Source: Bacteroides sp. (GTDB lineage Bacteria; Bacteroidota; Bacteroidia; Bacteroidales; Muribaculaceae). Taken from it: a DNA stretch of 64,000 nucleotides. Below are positions 8,703 to 17,894 of this stretch, piece by piece (positions within the stretch are counted from its first letter, which is position 1; every line of letters begins with the position of its first letter). Under the pieces are notes generated by a model, which saw only the letters and a program-made list of their open reading frames with translations, did no database searches and was not told where the DNA came from. Position numbers and translations under genes: made by a program. The stretch lies in assembly GCA_023665145.1 (NCBI GenBank), contig JAMPEM010000006.1, positions 1 to 64,000 on the forward strand, read 5' to 3'.

Positions 8703-9050
8703 ATGAAGCGTGAAGATTTTATTAAAACAGTCACCGGTTTGATTACTGAATACATATTTGAAAGAGTTGATTCTAAATCAAATGCACAATTAAGAATTAA
8801 TCCCCTCACCCTATCTGCCTCCATTGTTTCCGACGCTGATTTTCTGGCTGAGATTGCTGACAATGAGGAAGCTATTGAGGATGCAGCTGCTGTAGATGGT
8901 CTTGAAAATGAAGATGGTGCCGACCGTCAAGCTGCTCAGAATCCTGACTTTTATCCGGTGGCCTCCCTTATTATTAAAGATTCAAAAGGTGCTTCCATTC
9001 CGGATAGTATAGAAATCAACAAACTGGTCGACAACTATTTTAATCAATAA
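8703..9050 (+). CDS. Small acidic protein of unknown function
   Basis: A 115-residue protein with an acidic, alanine-rich insert in the middle (about residues 50-80). The N-terminal part is a helix followed by NAQLRINPLTLSASIVSDAD; the C-terminal part contains FYPVASLIIKDSKG and ends with a helix. I do not recognise a named family, but the same order of motifs is present in the 84-residue protein at 58953-59207. It is 13 bases upstream of msrAB, so very likely the first gene of that operon. A small partner or regulator is a guess. Confidence 0.7.
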   Translation: MKREDFIKTVTGLITEYIFERVDSKSNAQLRINPLTLSASIVSDADFLAEIADNEEAIEDAAAVDGLENEDGADRQAAQNPDFYPVASLIIKDSKGASIPDSIEINKLVDNYFNQ

Positions 9051-9063
9051 TACATCGCAATAA

Positions 9064-10005
9064 ATGAAAAAGACTATATATCTGGCCGGAGGATGCTTCT
9101 GGGGTACTCAACACCTTTTCTCTCTTGTTCCCGGTGTTATTGAAACATCGGTCGGTTACGCCAACAGTGCTGTTCCAAATCCCACATACAAGGAAGTATG
9201 TTCCGGACAAACCGATGCCGCGGAGACTGTTAAAGTTATCTATGACAATAACAAAGTATCTCTGACTGACTTGCTGAAACTTTATTTCCGAAGCATTGAC
9301 CCTCTGGCTCATAACCGTCAGGGGAATGATGTCGGAACTCAATATCGTACAGGAATATATTACACCGATCCAACAGATTGGCCGGTTATCGAGGCTCAAA
9401 TCGCTGCAATCCAACGTCAACTCACTCAACCCGTGGCTGTAGAATCTCTCCCCCTTATTAATTTCTACCCGGCAGAGGACTATCATCAGGATTATCTCGA
9501 CAATAATCCCGATGGATATTGTCATGTAAATCCATCTCTGTTTGAGGAAGCTAAAAATTTAAACTTTCATTCTAAAGGCAACAAAGAGGAATTACGTAAA
9601 AGATTAACTCCGCTTCAATGGGAGGTGACTCAAAATGCAGCCACAGAACGACCTTTTGAAAATGAATATGACAATGAATTCCGTCGCGGGATATATGTAG
9701 ATATAACTGACGGCACTCCCCTATTTGTATCTTCCGCAAAATTCAATTCCGGATGTGGCTGGCCGGCTTTCTCGCGGCCAATTTCCGACGACCTTATAGA
9801 GAAACATCTCGACACATCCTACGGAAGAATCCGCACCGAGGTCAGATCTGCATCTTCCGGCTCTCATTTAGGACACGTATTTAACGATGGTCCAAGAGAA
9901 TCCGGTGGTTGGCGTTACTGCATTAATTCAGCCTCGTTGAGGTTTATCCCTGTCGAAGACATGGAAGCCGAAGGGTATGGAGATTTGATTCCTCTTGTCG
10001 TTTAA
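9064..10005 (+). CDS. msrAB: Fused peptide methionine sulfoxide reductase A/B
   Basis: A 313-residue bifunctional repair enzyme for oxidised methionine. The MsrA domain (about residues 1-160) begins with [11 protein letters not shown] carrying the catalytic cysteine and has the [12 protein letters not shown] segment; the MsrB domain (about 175-310) has [23 protein letters not shown] and [13 protein letters not shown] with its catalytic cysteine. The four CxxC zinc cysteines of some MsrB proteins are absent. There is no signal peptide, so it acts in the cytoplasm. It follows the small acidic-protein gene by 13 bases. Confidence 0.95.
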   Translation: MKKTIYLAGGCFWGTQHLFSLVPGVIETSVGYANSAVPNPTYKEVCSGQTDAAETVKVIYDNNKVSLTDLLKLYFRSIDPLAHNRQGNDVGTQYRTGIYYTDPTDWPVIEAQIAAIQRQLTQPVAVESLPLINFYPAEDYHQDYLDNNPDGYCHVNPSLFEEAKNLNFHSKGNKEELRKRLTPLQWEVTQNAATERPFENEYDNEFRRGIYVDITDGTPLFVSSAKFNSGCGWPAFSRPISDDLIEKHLDTSYGRIRTEVRSASSGSHLGHVFNDGPRESGGWRYCINSASLRFIPVEDMEAEGYGDLIPLVV

Positions 10006-10073
10006 AAATAATTATTAATGGATATGGGTAATATATGAGGAATTTTCTGTAAAGGAGCAATTAATATAACGGG

Positions 10074-10844
10074 CTACACGATTGATGAACTTGCAGAAAA
10101 GTTATCCTCGGAAAGAAAATGCTCGGCTAATGCTATGTCCCCGACATGATCCACATCAACTATCTTGCCCAAATCATAACCCTTAACATTCATCCCGGAG
10201 GCTATCAATGCCCTCTGAAAATTTCTCATCCGGCTCACCCCGCTCTCTATACAATCTTCAAGCAAATCTATGGCCGACTCATCAAGGCCGTAGATTCCTC
10301 CGCTTATGAATTGCACATTCGCAGTCGGTTCATCAAAAAATCCATAGATGTCATAAATCGGATTCGGCTCATCATAACTTGATTGCGATGCGGAAGTAGC
10401 GACATAAAGAGGCTTCTCATCCTCTATATAACCTGTTATCCCCATCATGGAATCCACATCGGCCGACGAGTCGGAAAACGCTCTTGTGTACTGCTTAAAT
10501 GACTCCGTACGGAAAATTGTATCTACTGTCGTGAGAATGAATCTACCCTTTCCTCGCATCACACGGCTTAATTCATAAAAAGAATGCATCGAACTGGGAG
10601 TCGACTTTACTATCGTATTTAGAGGAACTGACAACCGGGCTGCCAGCTCATCCAAAAACTCCTTGACATCGTTCATCTCCTCATTGACAATCACAGAAAC
10701 TGACTCTGCCTCCGACTCGACAAATACACGAATGAGCCGTTCAATCATCGCCACACCATTGAGCAGAACTAATGGTTTTGGTCTTGCCACACCCTCCTGC
10801 TGCAGTCTGCTTCCAAGACCGGCGGCTATTATTCCATAATGCAT
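10074..10844 (-). CDS. Sugar/nucleotide NTP-transferase family protein
   Basis: A 256-residue protein with the nucleotidyltransferase signature at its start: GIIAAGLGSRL, then RPKPLVLLNGVAMIERLIR, the G-x-G-x-R...K nucleotide-binding loop seen in GlmU/RmlA-like enzymes, followed by a TTVDTIF strand (metal site). No left-handed hexapeptide repeats follow, so only the catalytic domain is present. Substrate cannot be read from the sequence. It follows pdxA by 12 bases on the same strand and is probably in the same transcript. Confidence 0.85.
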   Translation of the reverse strand: MHYGIIAAGLGSRLQQEGVARPKPLVLLNGVAMIERLIRVFVESEAESVSVIVNEEMNDVKEFLDELAARLSVPLNTIVKSTPSSMHSFYELSRVMRGKGRFILTTVDTIFRTESFKQYTRAFSDSSADVDSMMGITGYIEDEKPLYVATSASQSSYDEPNPIYDIYGFFDEPTANVQFISGGIYGLDESAIDLLEDCIESGVSRMRNFQRALIASGMNVKGYDLGKIVDVDHVGDIALAEHFLSEDNFSASSSIV

Positions 10845-10856
10845 ATCAATACAATA

Positions 10857-11948
10857 TCAAAGCGTGTCTTTAGTCAAATCTACCGTCTTGTCAGCTCCTC
10901 GCTCCACATATTGCTTGCGAAGAGGATTGCTCACCGCCTTGTCATATATATTGCGGTTGCGATATATATCTATCGCCTCATATACAGCCTGACGCAACGA
11001 TGTCTCATCTGCCATGTTCTTTCCCACAATGTCATATCCCGTGCCATGGTCAGGTGAAGTCCTCACGTAGGGAAGTCCGGCTGTAAAATTCACCCCTGAC
11101 GATTGCGACAATGCCTTGAATGGTGCAAGCCCCTGATCATGATACATTGCCACCACACCATCATATTTCCGGTAAGATTCCGAACCGAAAAAGCCATCGG
11201 CAGCGTATGGGCCAAGACATACTATTCCTTCATCAACAGCCTCCTTAATTGCCGGAATTATTGCTGTTTGCTCCTCATCTCCTATTAATCCCTCATCACC
11301 ATTATGAGGATTCAACGATAATATCGCTATTCTGGGACGCTCTATCAAGAAATCACGACGGAGTGATTGATCCAATCTCTTTATTGTATCAAGCACACTA
11401 TCCTTAGTGATATTGTCATGCAACTCGGAAATGGGAAGATGGGTAGTGACAAGTGCGACACGAAGGTTTCCGTCAAAAAGTATCATCAGAGCCTTATCAT
11501 CATTCTGTGCAAGGCGAGATTCCAGATACTCCGTATGCCCCGAAAAATTGAATTCTTCGCCATGAATAGCGTGTTTATTTATCGGAGACGTTACCAAAAC
11601 ATCAATTAAGCCTGTTTTAAGGCTCTCTACGGCCATTTCAAGCGCAAGCAATGCGGCAGCACCACCTTCCTTTGTCGCCTGCCCCAAATCAAGCTTAAAT
11701 TCATTATTTGAAATATTGACCAGATTCACACATCCGTCCTGTGCCTCAGACGCATTTTTTATCTGATTAAAATGAAAATTGTCTATACCACAATGCTTCT
11801 TGAAATAAGCCATTAATTTGGCACTTCCAAAGATTATGGGAGTACATAATTCCGTAATCCTCTCATCGGAAAACAATTTCAAGAGAATCTCATATGAAAT
11901 CCCGTTTATATCTCCATGGGTTATACCCACTCTTACAAGTTTTGACAT
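10857..11948 (-). CDS. pdxA: 4-hydroxythreonine-4-phosphate dehydrogenase
   Basis: A 363-residue NAD-dependent dehydrogenase of the DXP-dependent pathway to pyridoxal 5-phosphate. The N-terminus VGITHGDINGISYEI is the family start. Metal and substrate histidines are in SGHTEYLE, VTTHLPI and AMYHDQGLAPFKAL, and the C-terminal signature RTSPDHGTGYDIVGK is complete. Length is slightly above the E. coli protein. The next gene on the strand, a nucleotidyltransferase, starts 12 bases beyond its stop. rlmN lies 139 bases upstream on the same strand. Confidence 0.97.
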   Translation of the reverse strand: MSKLVRVGITHGDINGISYEILLKLFSDERITELCTPIIFGSAKLMAYFKKHCGIDNFHFNQIKNASEAQDGCVNLVNISNNEFKLDLGQATKEGGAAALLALEMAVESLKTGLIDVLVTSPINKHAIHGEEFNFSGHTEYLESRLAQNDDKALMILFDGNLRVALVTTHLPISELHDNITKDSVLDTIKRLDQSLRRDFLIERPRIAILSLNPHNGDEGLIGDEEQTAIIPAIKEAVDEGIVCLGPYAADGFFGSESYRKYDGVVAMYHDQGLAPFKALSQSSGVNFTAGLPYVRTSPDHGTGYDIVGKNMADETSLRQAVYEAIDIYRNRNIYDKAVSNPLRKQYVERGADKTVDLTKDTL

Positions 11949-12087
11949 ACCTATAATTTCAAATTAAGGGCGCGACAACACATACATTCAATCTTTACAC
12001 TTTTCATTATCGAGCCCTCGAAGTTGATTATCTGTTATTGCGGTTTCTAAAAAACGAAGCCGAGAAGATTTACAAAGTTTGAGACGA

Positions 12088-13140
12088 TTATTGCTTACGG
12101 TTTTTGCCGGCAAGCATACCACATGCCGCCTCTATATCTTCACCTCTCGAAGCTCGTATAGTGGCCGTTATCCCGTTCTTGTTGAGATAACTGCGGAACA
12201 TAAGCATCCTTTCTTCACTGCACGGTTTCAAATCAAGACCATCTATGGCATGATAACGTATCAAATTCACTCTACACTCTACACCACTATTCTTTATAAG
12301 CTTTACTAGCATCTCGGCATGCGAAATATCATCATTGATTCCACGCCACATTATGTATTCAAGGGAAAGCCTGCGCTGATGTGAGAAATCGCAACTCCCT
12401 AGCACTTTCATCACCTGTTGCAAAGGGAAAGCTTTCTGTGCAGGCATCATCGACTCTCGTTGCGACACTTCAGCCGTATGCACACTTAAGGCCACATGCA
12501 CCTGAGTTTTCTCAAGCAAATCTTTCAATTCCGGAAGTTTCCCTACAGTCGACACCGTAATTCTTTTTGGACTCCAACCCATTCCCCACGGAGCTGTCAT
12601 GATTTCAATCACTCTTTCCACCTCCTTAAAGTTGTCGAGCGGCTCACCCATACCCATAAACACTACATTGGTCAGTTCACGCATAGGTTCAAATCCTTTC
12701 TCAGGCTTTGGCGGAATACTTAATATCTGATTAATAATCTGCGCTGCAGTCAGTTGAGCTTTGAAACCCATTCGCCCGGTCGCGCAAAAATAGCAATTCA
12801 TCTTACACCCGGATTGCGAGGACACACACAATGTAGCCCTGTCATGATCAGGGATGTAGACCGATTCCACGACTCTGCCGCCTCCTACGTTGAACAAATA
12901 TTTCACCGTTCCATCCTTACTCTTGGAAGACTTCGCCGGCTCCTCTCTGCCCACCTCATACATCTCTGACAGTTTCTCCTTGTTTTTCTTTGAGATTCCA
13001 TCCATTTGTTCTATTGATGTAACACGCTTCTCATACAACCATTTGGCTATCTGAGATGCGCTGAACTTGGGCATTCCACACTGAGTTACCACATTTTGCA
13101 ACTCTGCAAGATTCATCCCTATAAGCGTTTTCTTCTCCAT
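12088..13140 (-). CDS. rlmN: 23S rRNA (adenine2503-C2)/tRNA methyltransferase
   Basis: A 350-residue radical SAM enzyme that methylates C2 of A2503 in 23S rRNA and probably A37 of some tRNAs. The radical SAM cysteines are in CKMNCYFCATG (C-x3-C-x2-C), followed by the RlmN signatures NVVFMGMGEPLDN and ITVSTVG. The C-terminal conserved cysteine is in EAACGMLAG and the substrate-linking cysteine region is present. The N-terminal helical domain (PKFSASQIAKWLYEKRV) is intact. Complete and of normal length; separate transcription from the PPIase gene upstream is likely because of the hairpin at 13214. Confidence 0.97.
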   Translation of the reverse strand: MEKKTLIGMNLAELQNVVTQCGMPKFSASQIAKWLYEKRVTSIEQMDGISKKNKEKLSEMYEVGREEPAKSSKSKDGTVKYLFNVGGGRVVESVYIPDHDRATLCVSSQSGCKMNCYFCATGRMGFKAQLTAAQIINQILSIPPKPEKGFEPMRELTNVVFMGMGEPLDNFKEVERVIEIMTAPWGMGWSPKRITVSTVGKLPELKDLLEKTQVHVALSVHTAEVSQRESMMPAQKAFPLQQVMKVLGSCDFSHQRRLSLEYIMWRGINDDISHAEMLVKLIKNSGVECRVNLIRYHAIDGLDLKPCSEERMLMFRSYLNKNGITATIRASRGEDIEAACGMLAGKNRKQ

Positions 13141-13213
13141 AGTGTCTATTCCTGTTTGCAGTGATTCAATATCCCGCTTTACTACAAGGTCTGAGAGACC
13201 TTTTAAACAAGCA

Positions 13214-13246
13214 CCGGGAGAACGCGTTAAGACGCGACTCTCCCGG
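13214..13246 (-). terminator. Hairpin after the peptidylprolyl isomerase gene
   Basis: Inverted repeats CCGGGAG/CTCCCGG with inner CGCG/CGCG pairing lie about 23 bases beyond the stop of the gene at 13269. On the minus strand the T tract is weak (TGCTTGTTT), so it may be a partial terminator or an mRNA 3' end. Confidence 0.55.
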
Positions 13247-13268
13247 CTCTTATATTTTTGGTCCGAAA

Positions 13269-15401
13269 TCAGTCGCCCGCTTCGAACTTGTAGATATTAT
13301 TCTTAAATTTAAGGTCGCCTCTGAGCATCTTCGTCAAATCAGGGCTGATGAACTGCATATATTGCTGTTCAGCCTGCATTGCATTGTAGGGGAAGGATGC
13401 TTTGCCGTTACCTGCGACACGGAACACTGCTATACCGTTATCGCCTGCTTTTACACTCACCTTATTGCCCGGTTTTGTCCCGCTTATGGCTCCGACAATA
13501 GTGTTATCGTTCAAATTGGGGTTGGATCCGAAACGAAACTCATTGTTGTTCGTTTTGGTTACACCCATTTTTTGAGCTGCCTGATCCACAGATTTGCATG
13601 ATGAATACTCCTTAGTCATTGCCTCACCTGCTTTCTTGGCTCTAACTCTTGCTTCGATATAGTCTTTGACCTCCTTGTTGGTCACCGGAGTATAATTCTT
13701 ATATTCATCTTGAATTGCCACAACATAGAGCGCCGGTGCAAAGGCATCTTTTGATTCATAAAGGTGACTTACCTCATTCTTCTTGCCATCTATCATCACC
13801 CAACGTACCACCTGACGGCTGTCCGGATAATATTGATTCATTCCGGCCATACGAGGCACTGCGGGAGTGGATTGTGTGAAGTCGAAATTCTGCAGGTTAT
13901 ATCCGGCTTTAGTCGCATTAGCAGCGAATTTTGTAGCGTCATTATTAGTCAAGAGGAATTTCTCAAGCTTGCTGCGAGCATCATTCACTGTTTTTGATCC
14001 GGGTTTTAGTCTGTAAGAAATCTCATCATACGAATAGATTTCTACCGGAGCTGTCTCTTTATCCAGTTTGGCAAGAATTGAACCTTGCGGTGTTTGCATC
14101 AATGTAATAAACTTGCCACCTGCATTGCGGAGACTGTCAAGCTGTCCTTTTTCGATTACGTTGGTAGCACCTTCAGCAGTGTAGAGGGGGAACCATTGCT
14201 CCTTCTGCACCATGATACTGTCAGGTGAATATGCATGAGCAACACTGTCCGCTGAGAGCCCTGATTCGTTAAGACGGGCAAGAACCTTGGCCGGGAGTTG
14301 TTCACCTACTACCTGAACGAGTGTCACCTGAATAGAGTCGCTTTGTGTGGATTTACTCAAAAGTCGGGCTGCAAGGAATCCTTGCGGATTTTCTGAAACG
14401 AGGCGTGCCGTATCAAGCGGTGCGGTCATTAAGAAATCTTTAATCTGACCGGCACGGATGTCAGAAGCACGAAGCTCTTTATGTTCTATTGACACACCCT
14501 CCCTTTTGGACTCTTTGCCAAGCTGACCGTTCTTATTGATTTCAGTAATTGCTACTGCAGCAAGTTTTTTAGCAGCGTTGCGGTCAGCCGCAGAAGGTTG
14601 GATATCCACTGCTATAAAACTTACCGACTTGGTGGGAAGGTCAAGTTTAAACATCTCCTTGCAAGCTTCATATTCAGCTTTTATCTCAGCATCACTTACA
14701 GGATATTTCTTGGCATCGAGCTCTCCAAAAGGTTTAAATGCATATTCCACTTGAGTAGTAGCCACATAATCGTTATAGATAGCTTGTTTGTCGAGTTCAT
14801 TAGCCTTGACTGAATTGACAAGGAGCTGCTGATACATCTGACGTTTAACCATCTGTTTTGTCTCTTCTTCAAGAGAGAGCCACAAACGCTGATAAGGCTC
14901 TACTTGAGCTTCTGTCATTCCGTTGCGTTTGGGATTAAAGATTATATCGTATGCCTGTTGAGGAGTCTGAACACTGATACCGTTCTGATTCATCTGCTGA
15001 AGGAGCACTCCAAGATTCTGATTGATGGGATTCTCCATCATGTAGAAACGGAGCTGCTCACCACTTACACGGATACCGAGCTTCTTCACGGCGGCGTCAA
15101 TAAGCTTTTCATTGATAAGCTCGTTGAGCGCAAGTTCCGGAAGTGTCTGCATATCAAAACCGGCTACTTGCTGCGGGTTCTGCTTACGCATCTCTTCGAT
15201 ACGGTTAGCCAGCTCTTCACGTTTTTGCTGATATTCCTGAATATCGATTTTTATATCACCTACCTGAGCCACCGTGGAGCGGTTGCCGAAGAGGTTCTGT
15301 CCGTTGGTGAGAGCGTCACCAAGGATAAAGGCCAAAAGCGCGACTGCGATTATGACCAGCAGGAATACCGATTTACTCCTGATTTTCTCTAAGGTTGCCA
15401 T
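13269..15401 (-). CDS. SurA/PpiD-like periplasmic folding factor
   Basis: A 710-residue protein with a short cytoplasmic start (MATLEKIRSKS), one transmembrane segment (residues ~11-30) and a large periplasmic part. The SurA_N-like helical region (EYQQKREELANRIEEM ... LALNELINEKLIDAAVKKLGI) is clear, followed by linker and parvulin-like regions, as in PpiD. The parvulin part is diverged, so catalysis is uncertain and it may be purely a chaperone for outer-membrane and secreted proteins. It has its own promoter (15508-15538) and sits downstream of metK on the same strand. Confidence 0.88.
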   Translation of the reverse strand: MATLEKIRSKSVFLLVIIAVALLAFILGDALTNGQNLFGNRSTVAQVGDIKIDIQEYQQKREELANRIEEMRKQNPQQVAGFDMQTLPELALNELINEKLIDAAVKKLGIRVSGEQLRFYMMENPINQNLGVLLQQMNQNGISVQTPQQAYDIIFNPKRNGMTEAQVEPYQRLWLSLEEETKQMVKRQMYQQLLVNSVKANELDKQAIYNDYVATTQVEYAFKPFGELDAKKYPVSDAEIKAEYEACKEMFKLDLPTKSVSFIAVDIQPSAADRNAAKKLAAVAITEINKNGQLGKESKREGVSIEHKELRASDIRAGQIKDFLMTAPLDTARLVSENPQGFLAARLLSKSTQSDSIQVTLVQVVGEQLPAKVLARLNESGLSADSVAHAYSPDSIMVQKEQWFPLYTAEGATNVIEKGQLDSLRNAGGKFITLMQTPQGSILAKLDKETAPVEIYSYDEISYRLKPGSKTVNDARSKLEKFLLTNNDATKFAANATKAGYNLQNFDFTQSTPAVPRMAGMNQYYPDSRQVVRWVMIDGKKNEVSHLYESKDAFAPALYVVAIQDEYKNYTPVTNKEVKDYIEARVRAKKAGEAMTKEYSSCKSVDQAAQKMGVTKTNNNEFRFGSNPNLNDNTIVGAISGTKPGNKVSVKAGDNGIAVFRVAGNGKASFPYNAMQAEQQYMQFISPDLTKMLRGDLKFKNNIYKFEAGD

Positions 15402-15507
15402 TATTTAATGTCCAGTTGTATTATTTTGCTAACTTACAATCACCGAAAGCTCACATTTGTCCAAATCATCTATTATCGAAAAATTAGACATACACACTTT
15501 CAGCACG

Positions 15508-15538
15508 CAAAGGTAGCAATTTTTGTGCTAATCTCAAA
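15508..15538 (-). promoter_or_regulatory. Bacteroidota-type promoter for the PPIase gene
   Basis: On the minus strand, a TTTG -33 box (15535-15538), a 19-base spacer and a TACCTTTG -7 box (15508-15515) match the consensus. Transcription would start near 15500, leaving a leader of about 100 bases. Confidence 0.7.
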
Positions 15539-15615
15539 AACTATTTGAGTTTTTTTTTACAACGTTCTGTTTTTAGCCCGTTTTTTGTATAACAAATGTC
15601 TTGTTGGGCAAAATT

Positions 15616-16953
15616 CTAAAGTTCGAAAGCTTTTTTTATTTCATCCACCTTATCGAGTTCTTCCCAGGAGAATAACTTGACATCTTTCACTATTGGAGCC
15701 TCACCGTCATACCGCGAATGGAACGTTTTGGTCACCACTTGTGGCTGACGACCTACATGCCCATAGGTAGCGGTCTCCTTATAGATAGGCTGACGAAGCC
15801 CGAGCGACTCCTCTATCTGCCGGGGACGCCACGGGAAGATTTCTCTCAACTTTTCGGCAATCTCAGTGTCTGAGGAATCTACATGAGATGTTCCATAGGT
15901 GTTGACAAAAATACTTACCGGATCAGCCTTACCAATAGCGTATGCCACCTGCACCAGAGCCTCATCTGCTACTCCTGCAGCGACAAGATTCTTTGCTGCA
16001 TGGCGAGCTGCGTAAGCCGCCGAACGGTCTACTTTCGAGGGATCTTTGCCGGAGAAAGCGCCTCCACCGTGTGCACCGCGACCACCATAAGTATCCACTA
16101 TTATCTTGCGACCGGTCAATCCGGTATCGGCATGAGGCCCGCCAAGCACAAATTTCCCGGTCGGATTTACCAAAACCTCTGTTTTGTCATCAAAGAGCTT
16201 CTGCACATCTTCAGGAAGACGTGAGATTACTTTGGGAATGAGCACCTCTACAACATCCTTACGGATAAGCTCAAGCATCTCATCATCTGCTTTTTTGCGT
16301 GCCTCATCCGTATCTTCAAGAGGCTCGACAAACTCGTCGTGCTGAGTTGAAACTACGATAGTGGCAATATGCAACGGCTTGCCGTCGTCACTATATTCCA
16401 CTGTTGTTTGGCTTTTGGCATCGGGACGCAGATATGTGGTAAGTTTCCCCTTTCTATAGTAATTGAACGATTCACCGCTGCGGCGGATTTCTGCCAGTTC
16501 TCGCAGAATTCTGTGAGATATATCCAAAGTCAAGGGGATATAATTATCCGATTCATTAGTGGCATACCCGAACATCATACCTTGGTCTCCGGCTCCCTGC
16601 TCTTCTTCAGGAACATCATCGTGCTTAGCACGATCCACACCGCGGTTTATGTCAGGACTTTGCTCATGAATGGTACTTAAAATTCCACATGAATCCCCAT
16701 CAAATCTGTAGGCTCCGCGATTATAACCGATATCATTGATGAGACGGCGGGTGACAGCCGGTATGTCGACATAGGCCTCACTTGACACCTCTCCGGCCAC
16801 GATTACCTGACCGGTGGTGCATAATGTTTCAATCGCAACTTTTGAATTGGGGTCGCGAGCCAAAAATTCGTCAAGCAGCGCATCGCTAATTTGATCCGCC
16901 ACTTTGTCAGGATGTCCTTCGGACACTGATTCTGATGTAAAGAGATAACTCAT
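15616..16953 (-). CDS. metK: S-adenosylmethionine synthase
   Basis: A 445-residue enzyme making SAM from methionine and ATP. The start was set at the ATG at 16953, because [20 protein letters not shown] is the usual N-terminus; the frame stays open for 75 more codons upstream, but this region is the RNA leader described below. Conserved segments: [33 protein letters not shown] and [22 protein letters not shown] (ATP and metal loops). Length is typical of the Bacteroidota form. Expression is likely controlled by a SAM-II riboswitch and a leader terminator. Confidence 0.97.
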   Translation of the reverse strand: MSYLFTSESVSEGHPDKVADQISDALLDEFLARDPNSKVAIETLCTTGQVIVAGEVSSEAYVDIPAVTRRLINDIGYNRGAYRFDGDSCGILSTIHEQSPDINRGVDRAKHDDVPEEEQGAGDQGMMFGYATNESDNYIPLTLDISHRILRELAEIRRSGESFNYYRKGKLTTYLRPDAKSQTTVEYSDDGKPLHIATIVVSTQHDEFVEPLEDTDEARKKADDEMLELIRKDVVEVLIPKVISRLPEDVQKLFDDKTEVLVNPTGKFVLGGPHADTGLTGRKIIVDTYGGRGAHGGGAFSGKDPSKVDRSAAYAARHAAKNLVAAGVADEALVQVAYAIGKADPVSIFVNTYGTSHVDSSDTEIAEKLREIFPWRPRQIEESLGLRQPIYKETATYGHVGRQPQVVTKTFHSRYDGEAPIVKDVKLFSWEELDKVDEIKKAFEL

Positions 16954-16975
16954 CTGAGTGTAATTTAAACGATAT

Positions 16976-17013
16976 AAAAAAAAAGCATTTGTCGGGAGAA
17001 TCCGCGCAAATGC
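16976..17013 (-). terminator. Leader terminator of metK
   Basis: Read on the minus strand, GCATTTG (17013-17007) and CAAATGC (16991-16985) form a 7-base-pair stem with a 15-base loop, followed by a run of nine T (16984-16976). It lies 22 bases before the metK ATG and downstream of the SAM-II aptamer, so it probably acts as its expression platform. Confidence 0.8.
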
Positions 17014-17076
17014 CAAATCACAAGCCCTCATCGACTTTATCGGCTGCAGCCTAAAGTCTTGGGAATATGGTTGCGA

Positions 17077-17125
17077 TTTTAGCATTTTTTTTAGTGGTTG
17101 CAAGCAGCCAAATTTCTCCACATGG
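17077..17125 (-). promoter_or_regulatory. SAM-II riboswitch aptamer upstream of metK
   Basis: On the minus strand, P1 is formed by GTGG (17121-17118) and CCAC (17097-17094). The P1 loop holds ATTTGGC, and the 3' part holds GCTAAAA (17083-17077), which can pair with TTTGGC as the H-type pseudoknot of SAM-II (metA motif). The conserved spacing, the CTTGCAACCAC segment and the A-rich linker all fit the alphaproteobacterial metA element. A promoter 25-50 bases upstream and a terminator downstream complete the regulatory unit. A second hairpin (17033-17058, GACTTTA/TAAAGTC arms) lies between aptamer and terminator. Confidence 0.85.
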
Positions 17126-17147
17126 AAAATCATTCGATTTCCGATTG

Positions 17148-17178
17148 CAAAATTACAAAATTTAAATGTCGAAATCAA
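17148..17178 (-). promoter_or_regulatory. metK promoter
   Basis: Minus-strand TTG (17178-17176), 20-base spacer, TAATTTTG (17155-17148). The predicted start of transcription, near 17141, places the SAM-II aptamer at the very 5' end of the mRNA. Confidence 0.8.
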
Positions 17179-17249
17179 GTTATTTTACTAAAAATTGATT
17201 TCAAAGAACACGAATTCCGATATTTTCATATCTTTACCCCTTACAAATT

Positions 17250-17286
17250 TTCAGTCGCTGAGTGGATCGACCACTCAGCGACTGAA
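17250..17286. repeat. Perfect palindrome, copy 1 (flanks the C10 island)
   Basis: 16-base perfect arms (17250-17265 and 17271-17286, TTCAGTCGCTGAGTGG and its complement) with loop ATCGA. It lies 11 bases beyond the stop of the lipoprotein gene and may serve as its terminator, but the same element recurs at 19324 upstream of the peptidase gene. Confidence 0.85.
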
Positions 17287-17297
17287 TTATATTATTT

Positions 17298-17894
17298 TTA
17301 ATCAAACACTATATCCCCATACTGTAGTTTAAACAAACAATCTTCCAAACTAAGTTTCCCGGAATATAATTGATCTACCGGGGATCCTTCGGGATATCTA
17401 TACCAAGTAGAATACCAATTACGTTTATTTTGACCTTTGAAACGCATCGTACCTGTGAGGTGGAACACTTTAGGTTCCGTACCGGAAAACGGCAAGAGAT
17501 GTATCGTCCAACTGGTATTTGAGGTCTTGGTAATAGCTGAAATTCCCTGCTCTTTGAGGAATTGCGCATTGGTAATATCACATGCCCTTGTGCATGAAAC
17601 TGTTTCTATAGTCTGTATATCCCATTCCTCAGCCTCATACACCTTATCTTTAAATTTCTCACATTCTAATATGACGGTAAAATTTCCGCTAAAAGATGGA
17701 AATATAAAACGATTAACTCCCGGATAATCACTAATCTTGAAGTTATTATCCTTATTATCGGTTATTGAATAGGATCTCTCCGATAAGTATCCTATTATAT
17801 TGTCATCATCATCATTGCTACAACTACTAAAAACAACGAGCAATTGCAAAAGAGATAATATCAAACAACTATTTTTTATAAATCTTACTTTCAT
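17298..17894 (-). CDS. Lipoprotein translationally coupled to a C10 peptidase
   Basis: A 198-residue lipoprotein precursor: positively charged start (MKVRFIKNS), hydrophobic core and lipobox FSSC at about residue 25, then an acidic run (NDDDDN) that in Bacteroidota favours export to the cell surface. The mature part is beta-rich with WDIQTI, SWTIHLLPFSG and MRFKGQNKRNWYS; it looks like a small beta-barrel or sandwich, without a family I recognise. Its start overlaps the stop of the peptidase gene by 4 bases. By analogy with C10 peptidase loci where the neighbouring gene encodes an inhibitor, an inhibitor or anchor role is a hypothesis only. A paralogue lies at 20065. Confidence 0.85.
   Translation of the reverse strand: MKVRFIKNSCLILSLLQLLVVFSSCSNDDDDNIIGYLSERSYSITDNKDNNFKISDYPGVNRFIFPSFSGNFTVILECEKFKDKVYEAEEWDIQTIETVSCTRACDITNAQFLKEQGISAITKTSNTSWTIHLLPFSGTEPKVFHLTGTMRFKGQNKRNWYSTWYRYPEGSPVDQLYSGKLSLEDCLFKLQYGDIVFD

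Noticed and set aside
13269..15401. Clear parvulin active site in the SurA/PpiD-like protein
   Set aside because: I could not identify the usual parvulin catalytic residues with confidence, so only the fold-level call was kept.
16954..17178. N-terminal extension of metK by 75 codons
   Set aside because: The family starts at [17 protein letters not shown]; the upstream part holds the promoter, SAM-II aptamer and terminator.
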